Origin: Snowella sp031396835
GTDB taxonomy: Bacteria > Cyanobacteriota > Cyanobacteriia > Cyanobacteriales > Microcystaceae
DNA: 23,174 nucleotides
Direction of reading: 5' to 3'
NCBI GenBank assembly: GCA_031396835.1
Contig: JANNLO010000239.1
Span: forward strand, 1 to 23,174
Program-made: the position numbers and the translations under genes
The notes under the pieces: generated by a model
What the model saw: only the letters and a program-made list of their open reading frames with translations
Database searches by the model: none
Told to the model about the DNA's origin: nothing
Shown here: piece by piece, positions 8,538 through 17,317 of the stretch
Numbering within the stretch: position 1 is the first letter of the stretch
Layout: each line of letters starts with the position of its first letter

Positions 8538-10556
8538 ATGACTTATTCATCTTCCAAGAAAACCCGTGCAGTAGCTCTCCGCAACTATTTTTCTCCCTTT
8601 GGCAATCAATTGGTTAAGGGTGGACACGTTGCCCCAGAACAACTCCAACAGGCTTTAGTGCAAATGCGGAAGACGGGACGCTCCTTGCCACAAGAAATCC
8701 AATCCATTACAGGTCATGCCCTTTCTCCAGAATTAGTCCGACAATATAAAAAACATTATCTTTTTGAACTTAAAATCCTGTATGGAGTAGATAGTCTTGA
8801 TCCAGAAGTTAGTCCGATCGCCAGTCGGGAAATGGCTGAGCTAATCCAAGCACTCATTCCCTTGGACACTTGTCGCCGCTATAAACTATTACCTTTAATA
8901 AAACAAGAAGGAGAATCGCCGAGTGTGCTAGTGGCAATGGTAGATCCAGATGATCTGGCAGCTCAGGATGAATTACTGCGAATTTTGCGGTTTAAAGGCT
9001 TAGAAATGCGTCGTTTGGTCATTACCCAAGAAGATTTTAATCGTTTATTAGAAGAATATTATGGAATTCAAGGCGAATTAGATCAAGAACAAAAGAAAGT
9101 TGCTAAAGATAAAGAAATAGAGAAACTTGGTGATATTGGCGATATTGTTGATTCCTTTGGTAGTTCGCTTCAGGAAGGCCCAGTTGATGATGCAGACGTA
9201 CTCGATTCTAGCGCGGCAAATCAGGCTCCTGTGATTAACTTGGTGAATAAAGTTTTAGCCAAAGCCATCCAAGAAGGCACATCAGATATTCATATCGAAC
9301 CTCAAGAGTTAGACCTGAGAATTCGTTTTCGCCGAGACGGAATACTTCATCAGGCGTTTAATCCGTTGCCCAAGAAGTTAATTCCTGCTGTTGTTGCTCG
9401 TTTTAAGATCATGGCAGATATGGATATTGCCGAACGCCGCTTGCCCCAGGATGGAAAAATTCGGCGAGTATTTCAAGGGCGTAATGTAGATTTTCGGGTT
9501 AATACCATTCCCAGTCGCTACGGCGAAAAAGTTTGTTTACGGATTTTGGATAATTCAGCGACTCAATTAGGGTTAGATAAATTAATTACGAGTGAGGAAA
9601 CTTTACAAACGGTACGTGAATTAGCAGGTCGTCCCTATGGCTTATTCTTGGTAACGGGGCCAACGGGTTCAGGAAAATCCACCAGTTTGTATTCAGTTTT
9701 AGCTGAACGCAATTCACCCACAGTTAATATTAATACAGCAGAAGATCCGATTGAATATTCTTTGCCTGGCATTACCCAAGTACAAGTTATTCGGGAAAAA
9801 GGGATGGATTTTTCTTCTATTTTGCGGGCGTTTATGCGTCAAGATCCCGATGTAATTCTGGTGGGAGAAACGCGAGATAAAGAGACAGCTAAAACGGCGA
9901 TTGAAGCGGCTCTCACAGGTCACTTAGTGTTAACAACTTTACATACTAATGATGCGGCTGGGGCGATCGCGCGTTTAGATGAAATGGGAGTTGAACCCTT
10001 CATGGTTTCGGGAGCTTTATTGGGAGTTTTGGCTCAACGGCTCATGCGAAAAGTCTGCACCGAATGTCGAGTTGCGTATCATCCTCCAAGAGAAGAACTG
10101 CTTAGGTTTGGCTTTAGTGTTTCTAATACCGAACAGGTTACATTTTATAAGGCCAACACTTTATTGCCTGATGAAATAAATACTGCTCGCAGTCAGGGAA
10201 ACCTTTGTCCTAAATGTAGTGGCAGTGGCTATAAAGGTCGAGTTGGAGTTTATGAAGTTATGCGTAACTCCGAACGAATTGCTACTTTAGTTAACGAAGG
10301 AGCGACTACCGATCGCATTAAGGATTGTGCTGTAGAAGAAGGAATGGTAACACTCTTGGCCTATAGTTTAAATCTAGTTCAAGAAGGTTATACCACCCTT
10401 GAAGAAGTGGAGCGGGTTACGTTTACTGATACAGGCTTAGAATCGGAACTACGATCCAAACGAAAGAGTTCTTTAAGTTGCCGAGTTTGCCAAGCTGAAT
10501 TGCAACAGGAATGGATCGATTGCCCCTATTGCATGACTCCACGTTTTACCCAATAG
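8538..10556 (+). CDS. pilB: type IV pilus assembly ATPase PilB (GspE family)
   Basis: Cytoplasmic hexameric motor that drives pilus extension. The 672 residues contain an N-terminal MshEN/GspE-type region (about 20-180), then the ATPase core: Walker A GPTGSGKS (374-381), Asp-box region INTAEDPIEY (398-407), Walker B DPDVILVGE (436-444), His box TGHLVLTTLHT (460-470), and the zinc tetracysteine C507/C510/C557/C560. An extra zinc-ribbon-like pair follows at the very C-terminus, C648/C651 and C662/C665. Only the ATG at 8538 fits as start, since no in-frame start codon lies just upstream. The visible SD-like AAGGAG (8516-8521) is 16 nt away, farther than usual. First gene of pilB-pilT-pilC. Confidence 0.94.
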   Translation: MTYSSSKKTRAVALRNYFSPFGNQLVKGGHVAPEQLQQALVQMRKTGRSLPQEIQSITGHALSPELVRQYKKHYLFELKILYGVDSLDPEVSPIASREMAELIQALIPLDTCRRYKLLPLIKQEGESPSVLVAMVDPDDLAAQDELLRILRFKGLEMRRLVITQEDFNRLLEEYYGIQGELDQEQKKVAKDKEIEKLGDIGDIVDSFGSSLQEGPVDDADVLDSSAANQAPVINLVNKVLAKAIQEGTSDIHIEPQELDLRIRFRRDGILHQAFNPLPKKLIPAVVARFKIMADMDIAERRLPQDGKIRRVFQGRNVDFRVNTIPSRYGEKVCLRILDNSATQLGLDKLITSEETLQTVRELAGRPYGLFLVTGPTGSGKSTSLYSVLAERNSPTVNINTAEDPIEYSLPGITQVQVIREKGMDFSSILRAFMRQDPDVILVGETRDKETAKTAIEAALTGHLVLTTLHTNDAAGAIARLDEMGVEPFMVSGALLGVLAQRLMRKVCTECRVAYHPPREELLRFGFSVSNTEQVTFYKANTLLPDEINTARSQGNLCPKCSGSGYKGRVGVYEVMRNSERIATLVNEGATTDRIKDCAVEEGMVTLLAYSLNLVQEGYTTLEEVERVTFTDTGLESELRSKRKSSLSCRVCQAELQQEWIDCPYCMTPRFTQ

Positions 10557-10674
10557 TTCATAATTTTCAATGAGTTAATTTAAAGATTAGATTTTAGGTT
10601 ACAAAAACTTTGAATCATCTCTCAATTTTTTATTTTTAGTGTATTCTTATTCCCAAACTTAGGAGCATAAACCC

Positions 10675-11793
10675 ATGGCAGCAGATTTTTTAATCGAAGA
10701 TTTAATGGAACAACTCGTTGAAATGGGCGGGTCTGATATGCATCTGCAAGCGGGTGCGCCAGTTTACTTTCGGATTAGTGGCAAACTTAATCCTATTAAT
10801 GAAGAAATCCTTACACCTCAAGATAGCCAAAAACTAATTTTTAGTATGTTGAATAATACTCAAAGGAAAGAATTAGAACAAGGCTGGGAATTGGATTGTT
10901 CCTATGGAGTGAAAGGCTTGGCTCGTTTTCGGGTTAATGTATATAAAGAAAGAGGCTGTTATGCGGCTTGTTTAAGGGCATTGTCTTCTAAAATCCCGAA
11001 CTTTGAACAATTGGGATTGCCGAGTATTATGCGAGAAATGGCAGAAAGACCGAGGGGATTAATCTTGGTGACGGGACAAACTGGGTCAGGAAAAACGACA
11101 AGTTTAGCGGCTGTTTTAGACTTAATTAATCGAACTCGCGCTGAACATATTTTGACCATTGAAGACCCGATTGAATACGTTTTTCCTAATATTAAAAGTC
11201 TTTTTCATCAACGCCAAAAAGGGGAAGATACCAAAAGTTTTGCTAATGCTTTAAGGGCCGCTTTGCGAGAAGATCCTGATATTATTTTGGTCGGAGAAAT
11301 GCGAGATCTAGAAACGATTTCTTTGGCGATTAGTGCAGCAGAAACAGGTCATTTGGTTTTTGGAACTCTTCACACCAATTCAGCAGCAGGGACAGTGGAT
11401 CGGATGTTAGATGTTTTTCCGCCCATTCAACAGCCCCAAATTCGTGCCATGTTATCTAATTCTCTTTTGGCCGTTTTTAGTCAAAATTTAGTCAAGAAAA
11501 AGGCTCCCAAACCAGGAGAATTTGGTCGAGCAATGGTACAAGAAATCATGATTGTTACTCCCGCGATCGCCAACTTGATTCGGGAAGGAAAAGCACCCCA
11601 GATTTATTCTTCTATTCAAACAGGAATGAAATTGGGAATGCAAACAATGGAACAATCTTTGGGTAATTTCGTGATTAGTGGCGTTATTTCTTTAGAAGAA
11701 GCCCTTTCTAAAAGCGGTAAACCCGATGAATTACAACGCTTAGTCGCAGGAGCCGTTCCCTCTGCCGCACCCGCCAAAGCCAAAGCCCGTTAA
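10675..11793 (+). CDS. pilT: type IV pilus retraction ATPase PilT
   Basis: Motor for pilus retraction, needed for twitching/phototactic motility and usually for DNA uptake. 372 residues with Walker A GQTGSGKT (134-141), IEDPIEY (162-168), Walker B DPDIILVGE (200-208), TGHLVFGTLHT (224-234), and the PilT-type C-terminal motif AIANLIREGK (297-306), a variant of AIRNLIRE, which separates it from PilB. No zinc tetracysteine. The ATG at 10675 has an AGGAG RBS 9 nt upstream (10661-10665). The C-terminus is an Ala/Lys-rich tail. Same operon as pilB (118-bp gap) and pilC (56-bp gap). Confidence 0.94.
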   Translation: MAADFLIEDLMEQLVEMGGSDMHLQAGAPVYFRISGKLNPINEEILTPQDSQKLIFSMLNNTQRKELEQGWELDCSYGVKGLARFRVNVYKERGCYAACLRALSSKIPNFEQLGLPSIMREMAERPRGLILVTGQTGSGKTTSLAAVLDLINRTRAEHILTIEDPIEYVFPNIKSLFHQRQKGEDTKSFANALRAALREDPDIILVGEMRDLETISLAISAAETGHLVFGTLHTNSAAGTVDRMLDVFPPIQQPQIRAMLSNSLLAVFSQNLVKKKAPKPGEFGRAMVQEIMIVTPAIANLIREGKAPQIYSSIQTGMKLGMQTMEQSLGNFVISGVISLEEALSKSGKPDELQRLVAGAVPSAAPAKAKAR

Positions 11794-11849
11794 AAAACCA
11801 ACTTTTTAGCTAAATTCTGTTCAAATAATATTTAATAGGACTAAAATTC

Positions 11850-13064
11850 ATGCCTACCTTTGTCGCTCAAGTTAAAGATAATAGCGGAAAAGTCACAAAA
11901 CGAAAAATTGATGCCATGTCTCCCGAACAGGCTCGAATGATTCTTAAACAACAATATGCGGCGATCGGTTCGGTCAAGCCCGCTGGTGGACAAATTAATC
12001 TTGAATTTTTGGAATCACTTTTAAATAAAGTCACAGTCAAAGATAGAGCCGTTTTTTCTCGGCAATTTTCGGTGATGATCAATGCGGGAGTTGCGATCGT
12101 TCGCTGTTTGGGGGTTTTATCGGAACAGTGTTCCAATCCCAAGTTGAAAAAAGCCCTGGTTGGCATCAGTGGAGAGGTTCAACAGGGAAATAACCTGTCC
12201 GAATCAATGGCAAAATATCCCGAATGTTTTGACCAGCTTTACGTCAGCATGGTGGAAGCAGGAGAAGCGGGGGGGGTTTTAGATGAAGTGCTGAATCGCT
12301 TGTCCCAACTCTTAGAAGACATGGCTCGTCTGCAAAATCAAATTAAGTCCGCGATGGCTTATCCAGTTGCAGTAGGTTGTTTAGCCGTGCTGGCATTTTT
12401 GGGAATGACTCTTTTTCTCATTCCTGTTTTTGCCAAAATTTTCCAAGACTTAGGAACAGAATTACCCGCACTTACCCAATTTATGTTAGACCTAAGCGGC
12501 TTTTTGCGGAGTTCCTTGGTTGTCATACCAATTTTTGGGTTTATAGGTGCGGGCTTTCTTTATAAAAAATACTACGCATCACCAGTTGGAAGATTACAAA
12601 TTGATGGCATGATGCTCAAAATACCTCTTTTTGGCCCTTTAAATGAAAAGGTAGCAGTTGCTCGTTTCTGTCGAGTATTTGGAACCCTAACTCGTTCTGG
12701 TGTCCCCATTATTCAAGCCCTCGAAATTGTCTGTAATACTATTCCGAACAAAGTCATTTCTAATTCGGTGGCAGATGCTATGGACGAAATTCAACAAGGA
12801 GGCATGATGAGTTTAGCCTTGCAACGGGGTAAGGTTTTTCCCTCTTTGGCCATTCAGATGATTAGTATTGGTGAAGAAACAGGAGAATTGGATTCTATGA
12901 TGATGAAAGTTGCTGATTTCTATGAAGATGAAGTCGAACAAACTGTTAAAGCTCTCACCAGTATCATTGAGCCACTGATGATGGTTTTTATTGCAGGGAT
13001 GGTGGGAACCATTTTGCTCTCTATGTATTTACCGATGTTTAAAATCTTTGAAAAAATGGGCTAA
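11850..13064 (+). CDS. pilC: type IV pilus inner-membrane platform protein PilC (GspF family)
   Basis: Membrane platform that couples the PilB/PilT motors to pilin assembly. 404 residues with two T2SSF repeats (about 67-190 and 270-392), each starting with the FCR/FSRQF-type helix and carrying the GE(A/E)(A/T)G motif (VEAGEAGG at 135-142 and IGEETGELD at 340-348). Membrane segments are at about 172-196, 221-238 and 373-397. The N-terminal 60 residues carry the short domain of the PilC subfamily. ATG at 11850, with TAGGA 9 nt upstream. Last gene of the operon. Confidence 0.94.
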   Translation: MPTFVAQVKDNSGKVTKRKIDAMSPEQARMILKQQYAAIGSVKPAGGQINLEFLESLLNKVTVKDRAVFSRQFSVMINAGVAIVRCLGVLSEQCSNPKLKKALVGISGEVQQGNNLSESMAKYPECFDQLYVSMVEAGEAGGVLDEVLNRLSQLLEDMARLQNQIKSAMAYPVAVGCLAVLAFLGMTLFLIPVFAKIFQDLGTELPALTQFMLDLSGFLRSSLVVIPIFGFIGAGFLYKKYYASPVGRLQIDGMMLKIPLFGPLNEKVAVARFCRVFGTLTRSGVPIIQALEIVCNTIPNKVISNSVADAMDEIQQGGMMSLALQRGKVFPSLAIQMISIGEETGELDSMMMKVADFYEDEVEQTVKALTSIIEPLMMVFIAGMVGTILLSMYLPMFKIFEKMG

Positions 13065-13086
13065 AAGGTTCTTACTCTCTAGAAAA

Positions 13087-13100
13087 ATTTTGATCAAAAT
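13087..13100. other. 14-bp perfect palindrome after pilC
   Basis: ATTTTGATCAAAAT is fully self-complementary and lies 22 bp after the pilC stop. It has no loop and is not followed directly by a T-run, so it is not a clear intrinsic terminator; the T7 run at about 13123-13129 is too far away. It may be chance or a weak terminator. Confidence 0.2.
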
Positions 13101-13145
13101 AGCCAGCATTTTCTCTGTAATTTTTTTATTTCAAATTGTAAATGA

Positions 13146-13230
13146 CGGAGAGGAGAGGATTTGAACCTCCGGACTATTGCTAGTCTCCCGATTTCAAGTC
13201 GGGTGCGATCGACCACTCTGCCACCTCTCC
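13146..13230 (-). tRNA. tRNA-Ser (anticodon UGA)
   Basis: Minus-strand class II tRNA of 85 nt. The acceptor arms GGAGAGG and CCTCTCC pair fully, with discriminator G. The anticodon stem is CCCGA/TCGGG around loop CTTGAAA (anticodon TGA). A long variable arm follows, and the T-arm loop is TTCAAAT. CCA is not encoded (TCA follows), as is common in cyanobacteria. Confidence 0.95.
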
Positions 13231-13245
13231 CAGAGTTTAATCGTT

Positions 13246-14181
13246 CTAAATCTTAGCATATTGGGAATACAAGCAATCTTCATGGACAATCTGAAAATTT
13301 TGTCCGACCCAAATCAGGGAGATTTTAGAAACTTGATGATTTTTTAAAGTAACAATCGAAAAATTTCTTTGGCGATCGCCATTTTGTTCAATAATACGAG
13401 GAACTGCCGCCGCATTCAGATAAATTGTACCGTGAGTATCTGTTGTTAATTTAGTGCGTAATCGAGATTGGGTATGGCGCAGACGGTGGTGCATATGTCC
13501 AAAAGTCACTAAAGGAATTTGTTTACCGAGGTCATGGGCAAAAGCGATCGCCTGGGCAAAATCGAGATCACCGTGATCAGTTCCCAAGGGCTTCCAGTCC
13601 CGACCACAAATATCTTCTGCTTGATCACCCAATCCCAAAGGGCCATTGTGTCCTAAAAAAATGATCGTTTCATAAAATGTTTTTTTAATTGCCTGGATCA
13701 TAATTTCAGTAGATTCAGTAAAATTTTTGACTCCATAGCGATCGCTTAAAAATTCCTTATTTTTCCATTCAGGCCCGCCCCAACTAAAAGGACGACTGCC
13801 AACTACTGATAATTGAAATTGCGGAAAATCAAGTTTTCCATAACCCACCTGGGTTTCTCCTAATAAATTAAGTTGTTCTGTCACCCAATCTTCCTGACGA
13901 TGGTCATAGGGAGATTTTTTTCGTCCCCAATCCGATGCCGTGTAATAAGCATCATGATTTCCCAGAATAACTGCCTTAGGTAATTCCAACTGACTGATTA
14001 AACGCGCGATCGCCCTGGACTCATTGCCTAAATCCCCCACAAATAACACCAAATCAACTTCCAAGCTTTGTAAGATCAGATTATCCAACATTTCCCATTG
14101 ATCGTGAATATCTCCTACCACAGCAATTTTTATCTCTATAGCTGAATGTTGTCTCGGCAAGGATGGAAAAAAATCGGTCAT
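13246..14181 (-). CDS. calcineurin-like metallophosphoesterase (cyanobacterial TIGR04168-like)
   Basis: A 311-residue soluble two-metal phosphoesterase; substrate unknown. Metal-binding motifs run in order: GDIHD (23-27), GDLGNE (49-54), GNHD (74-77), then LGHNGPLG and FGHMHHRLRH in the C-terminal half. The order and spacing fit a cyanobacterial/plant-type family I recall as TIGR04168. I place the start at the ATG 14181 (MTDFFPSLPR). A longer reading from a TTG at 14232 would begin one base from tRNA-Leu and adds 17 residues before the conserved core. It is flanked by two tRNA genes, tRNA-Ser downstream and the divergent tRNA-Leu upstream. Confidence 0.8.
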   Translation of the reverse strand: MTDFFPSLPRQHSAIEIKIAVVGDIHDQWEMLDNLILQSLEVDLVLFVGDLGNESRAIARLISQLELPKAVILGNHDAYYTASDWGRKKSPYDHRQEDWVTEQLNLLGETQVGYGKLDFPQFQLSVVGSRPFSWGGPEWKNKEFLSDRYGVKNFTESTEIMIQAIKKTFYETIIFLGHNGPLGLGDQAEDICGRDWKPLGTDHGDLDFAQAIAFAHDLGKQIPLVTFGHMHHRLRHTQSRLRTKLTTDTHGTIYLNAAAVPRIIEQNGDRQRNFSIVTLKNHQVSKISLIWVGQNFQIVHEDCLYSQYAKI

Positions 14182-14232
14182 AATAATTGTTGAATCAGGG
14201 CGTTCTTCTGATAAGATGGTAATTCGGAACAA

Positions 14233-14313
14233 GCGGACGTGGCGGAATTGGTAGACGCGCTAGATTTAGGTTCTAGTATCTTTGATGTGAGAGTTCGAGT
14301 CTCTCCGTCCGCA
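14233..14313 (+). tRNA. tRNA-Leu (anticodon UAG)
   Basis: 81-nt class II tRNA on the plus strand. Acceptor GCGGACG pairs with CGTCCGC, discriminator A. The D-arm contains GGCGGAATTGGTAGACGC, the anticodon arm is CTAGA-TTTAGGT-TCTAG (anticodon TAG), followed by a variable arm and the T-loop TTCGAGT. No CCA is encoded. It starts directly upstream of, and divergent from, the metallophosphoesterase gene. Confidence 0.96.
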
Positions 14314-14399
14314 TTTAATTTTCAAGACTATTTTATAACTCAAAGAATATTCTAATTCATTGGGACAAAAGCTTCGTATTTTTTGGATTAACTTTGAAT

Positions 14400-14427
14400 A
14401 AAAAAGGATGCAATATTGACTGCACCC
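14400..14427 (-). terminator. intrinsic terminator of the Ctp protease gene
   Basis: On the minus strand GGGTGCA-GTCAATAT-TGCATCC forms a 7-bp stem (one G-T pair) with an 8-nt loop, followed by TTTTTT. It lies 67 nt after the stop of the protease gene at 14494 and fits a rho-independent terminator. Confidence 0.6.
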
Positions 14428-14493
14428 CAAACCTAATTTTAGCGAGATTGTTTGAATGAGAACAAATCAATCCCAAATTTTGTATTGACTGGA

Positions 14494-15882
14494 TTAACGC
14501 AGGTCTTCCGAGTCAGGTAAACGAATGCCAATGGGTTTAGCGGGAACAATCGGTTTAATCAGATGAGAATTTCCCTTTTTTAAGACAGATATCGCTTGAA
14601 TATATTGAGGATCAACGTCTGTTGCCACGAGAGAAGGGTCATTGCGGAGGCGGAGTTGTTGATCAACAGATAAATCTAAATAAACATCAGGATTAATCCC
14701 TTTATGGTTAATATCTGTGCCACTGGGCGGATAATAACGGGCAATTGTGACAGCTAATCCTGAACCATCAGAAAGGGAATGTACGGATTGAACCGTTCCT
14801 TTTCCATAAGTTGTTGTTCCGACAATTGTCGCCCGTCCGTTTTCTTTTAAGGCGCCTGTCAAAATTTCACTAGCACTGGCCGAGCCATTATCCACCAAAA
14901 TCACTAATGGTAAATTGGTGATCGCTGTTCCGTTGGCTGAAAAATGGCGATCGCCGCCCTTACGGTCAACAGTGCTAACGATTTCACCCTGCTTAAGCCA
15001 CATTCGTGCAATATCAACGCTAGCAAACAGTAAACCGCCAGGATTGCCGCGTAAATCTAGAACATAACCCGTAATTTTTTTCTTGCCTAAGTCATCGATC
15101 GCGACTTTCATTTGTTCGGCGGCGTGGGAACTAAATTCATCTAAACGAATATAGCCTACGCGCAGATTATCATTTTCCTTGAGGCTATAGGTCACAGAAT
15201 CTAGTTCGATTTGGACTCGTTTGAGGGTGACATTAAAAACACCTTTACCCTGACGAGAGAGTTGCAGATTAACCTCGGTTCCAATTTTGCCTTGGATCTC
15301 CTGACTAGCTTGTTGTAGATTCATTAACGCAGTGGGTCTGCCATTAATTTTGACAATGCGATCGCCCGTTTTAACGCCCGCTTTCATGGCTGGAGAATTT
15401 TTGATCGGTTCTACGACATACAAATCGCTGGTTCGTTTATCCAAAGTCATTTTCAAACCAACTCCCGACATTTCTCCAGAAGTTTGATTGGTTAAATCCT
15501 GAAAATCATCAGGATCTAGAAAACGAGTGTAGGGATCACCAAGCTCCTTCAACATTTTAACAACTTCTTTATAAGCTTGTTTACGGCTGCTGTAGTCCTT
15601 ATTTAACAATTCCTGACGTTTTGTCTGCCAATCTACATGATTAAATTTCTTATCGACAAATTCATTATTGATTAATTGCCAAACTTCATCGACAACGGCT
15701 TTTGGACTATCTTCTAAGGTATTACTAGCAGGAATTGTTTTCTGGTTAGAATTTGCTGCTTTGCTAGAACTGGCCGGAGAACTCAACGCGGGCATAACCA
15801 ACGTTCCCAAGCTGAGAGAAATTAATGTGGCATGAGCAAACAATTTACGCAAAGAGTGGGTGAAACGAGTCGGCTGAGTCAT
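14494..15882 (-). CDS. carboxyl-terminal processing protease, S41A (CtpA/B/C family)
   Basis: Exported serine protease with a Ser/Lys dyad. The 462-residue protein starts with a basic N-terminus and hydrophobic stretch (about 12-33, ATLISLSLGTLVMPAL), a signal peptide. A helical domain follows (60-130), then a PDZ domain (about 137-215, with GVGLKM and GDRIVKINGRP), and the S41 core with LDLRGNPGGLL (275-285), the likely nucleophile S336 in NGSASASEIL and the general-base K361 in TYGKGTVQ, 25 residues apart as in CtpA. Family members trim C-termini of lumenal or periplasmic proteins, including precursor D1 of photosystem II. Sequence alone does not tell which of the cyanobacterial CtpA, CtpB or CtpC this is. 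Confidence 0.9.
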   Translation of the reverse strand: MTQPTRFTHSLRKLFAHATLISLSLGTLVMPALSSPASSSKAANSNQKTIPASNTLEDSPKAVVDEVWQLINNEFVDKKFNHVDWQTKRQELLNKDYSSRKQAYKEVVKMLKELGDPYTRFLDPDDFQDLTNQTSGEMSGVGLKMTLDKRTSDLYVVEPIKNSPAMKAGVKTGDRIVKINGRPTALMNLQQASQEIQGKIGTEVNLQLSRQGKGVFNVTLKRVQIELDSVTYSLKENDNLRVGYIRLDEFSSHAAEQMKVAIDDLGKKKITGYVLDLRGNPGGLLFASVDIARMWLKQGEIVSTVDRKGGDRHFSANGTAITNLPLVILVDNGSASASEILTGALKENGRATIVGTTTYGKGTVQSVHSLSDGSGLAVTIARYYPPSGTDINHKGINPDVYLDLSVDQQLRLRNDPSLVATDVDPQYIQAISVLKKGNSHLIKPIVPAKPIGIRLPDSEDLR

Positions 15883-16050
15883 AGCAGCTTATGCAAAAAA
15901 GAGGTAAATGGATCGGGGTAAAGCGTTAGGGTCAAAACTAAGTCTGAAGAGTAAGATCTAATGTTGAAGATCAAAATGAACTTAATGAGTTTCATACAAT
16001 TCAAGACTGAAGAACTTTTTGAGAGTTCCTTGTAGTTGAGCCTATATTTA

Positions 16051-16515
16051 CTAATGTAATCTGACCTTAAGAAAATCGTGCAAAATTTTTTGGTGCATTT
16101 TACCCAACGGCCGCAATTCCTTGGCTTTAGTTGAATAAATTTGATCTTGATAAATTTCTTCTGTATTGACGAGGGCGAAATCCCAACCCTCATTGAGAAT
16201 TAACTGATCTAGGGGAACCGTGAGAGGGGCAGAAAAAACATGACGAATGGCTACTTCATCTTGATAGCAGCCGCAAGCCTGAAAATCAGTTAAATTATAA
16301 TTAATTTCTTCCCAAATTTCCCGTTTAACAGCCTCTTCTGGGGTTTCTCCTATTTCTAAATGTCCTCCAAATAAAGCCCAATAACCTGGATAAATAATTG
16401 TTGGGATATTGTCTCGAAGTTGTAACAAAAATTTATTCTCCCGATAGAGAATTGCTAAGGCAACGATTGGCCGCTCGTCATTTTTGTAGACTTTTGTGGG
16501 GTAAGAGTCGGTCAT
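16051..16515 (-). CDS. Nudix hydrolase
   Basis: 154-residue hydrolase of nucleoside diphosphate derivatives; substrate unknown. The Nudix box runs from G51 to Y73: G51, E57, R65, E66, E69, E70 all match GX5EX7REUXEEXGU, but the second glycine is Asn (N72). The preceding strand WALFGGHLE is typical. The ATG at 16515 lies inside the 3' end of the upstream OB-fold gene (38-nt overlap, different frame), suggesting coupled translation. The 168 bp after its stop, before the protease gene, show no further gene. Confidence 0.88.
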   Translation of the reverse strand: MTDSYPTKVYKNDERPIVALAILYRENKFLLQLRDNIPTIIYPGYWALFGGHLEIGETPEEAVKREIWEEINYNLTDFQACGCYQDEVAIRHVFSAPLTVPLDQLILNEGWDFALVNTEEIYQDQIYSTKAKELRPLGKMHQKILHDFLKVRLH

Positions 16516-17224
16516 TGAGATCTAATTTATTAGGTTGTTTGGTTGTTGATCGAGAAGAAATAGGTTTTGTTAAAGGGGAAGCCATCGGAACGGCAACTTT
16601 GGCTGGCTCAGGGCTGGCGAGCGGTGGAGTGATGTTTTCTTTCATTTCTATTGAGGGCGTAGGGACGGGTAAAGAATTTTCAATAGCTGGTACTGGAATA
16701 ATTTTATTGACTTCTGTTGTTGGAGTTGGGGAAGGAATTGGAATAACTGGGACGCGATCGCTCTGAGTGGGAATATTGGGATTGGTAGAAGTTTCGTTGG
16801 GATTGCGAGTTGAATCCAGAATCACTTCATTAGTAACCGTTGCCGACTGGGGCTCTTGGCTCACTTCTAATAAATAAGATTCTCCCAATTGCTGTTGTCC
16901 GACAAATATTCCTTCATACTGGAGTTCTCCTTTGACCGAGAGAGAAGTTCCTTTTTGCGGCAACGGATTTTCGGTTCTGACCCAAATTAAGCCTGTCGCG
17001 TCTTGCAGTTGATAGGCTCCACCATCTAAAAAAGGAGCGACGTTAACAACCATTCCTCTAAGATTCACGCTACTTTTATTGGTTAGTTTACTCAGTTGGG
17101 CGATCGCAGTATATTCTTGAGAAGCCAATCCTAAAGGGTTTAAAGGACTACAGCTAATCATCAAACCGCTAATCAACAACGAAATTGCTTTTTTACGCCA
17201 ATTATAAAGATTGAAAAAAGTCAT
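16478..17224 (-). CDS. exported OB-fold protein with Pro-rich C-terminal tail
   Basis: A 248-residue hypothetical protein. The N-terminus has a basic start (NWRKK) and hydrophobic stretch ISLLISGLMISC, with C25 in a weak lipobox (MISC), so it is probably a signal peptide or lipoprotein anchor. Residues about 40-125 look like an OB-fold nucleic-acid/sugar-binding-type domain (VNLRGMVVNVAPFLDGG, YQLQDATGLIWV, LSVKGELQYEG). Residues 130-248 are low-complexity Pro/Ser/Thr-rich, consistent with an extracytoplasmic spacer. It overlaps the Nudix gene by 38 nt. Function unknown; divergent from folD across 93 bp. Confidence 0.7.
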   Translation of the reverse strand: MTFFNLYNWRKKAISLLISGLMISCSPLNPLGLASQEYTAIAQLSKLTNKSSVNLRGMVVNVAPFLDGGAYQLQDATGLIWVRTENPLPQKGTSLSVKGELQYEGIFVGQQQLGESYLLEVSQEPQSATVTNEVILDSTRNPNETSTNPNIPTQSDRVPVIPIPSPTPTTEVNKIIPVPAIENSLPVPTPSIEMKENITPPLASPEPAKVAVPMASPLTKPISSRSTTKQPNKLDLNDRLLPHKSLQK

Positions 17225-17317
17225 ACTTCAGCAAAAAATTCACCCCAATAAGTTATCTTAGCCATAGGTTGTCCATAAGTCTCCTCATTTTTTGTTTTTT
17301 CTTTCCTTAAATTAACC

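Noticed and set aside
14182..14232. TTG-initiated N-terminal extension of the metallophosphoesterase
   Set aside because: It would start one base from tRNA-Leu, has no RBS, and adds 17 residues with no family feature; ATG 14181 fits better.
15879..16193. 104-codon minus-strand ORF overlapping the Nudix gene and the protease start
   Set aside because: Low-complexity translation with no motif, mostly inside the Nudix gene in another frame; a shadow.
16398..16766. 122-codon plus-strand ORF
   Set aside because: Antisense to the Nudix and OB-fold genes; its glycine/valine-rich content mirrors the Pro-rich tail on the other strand.
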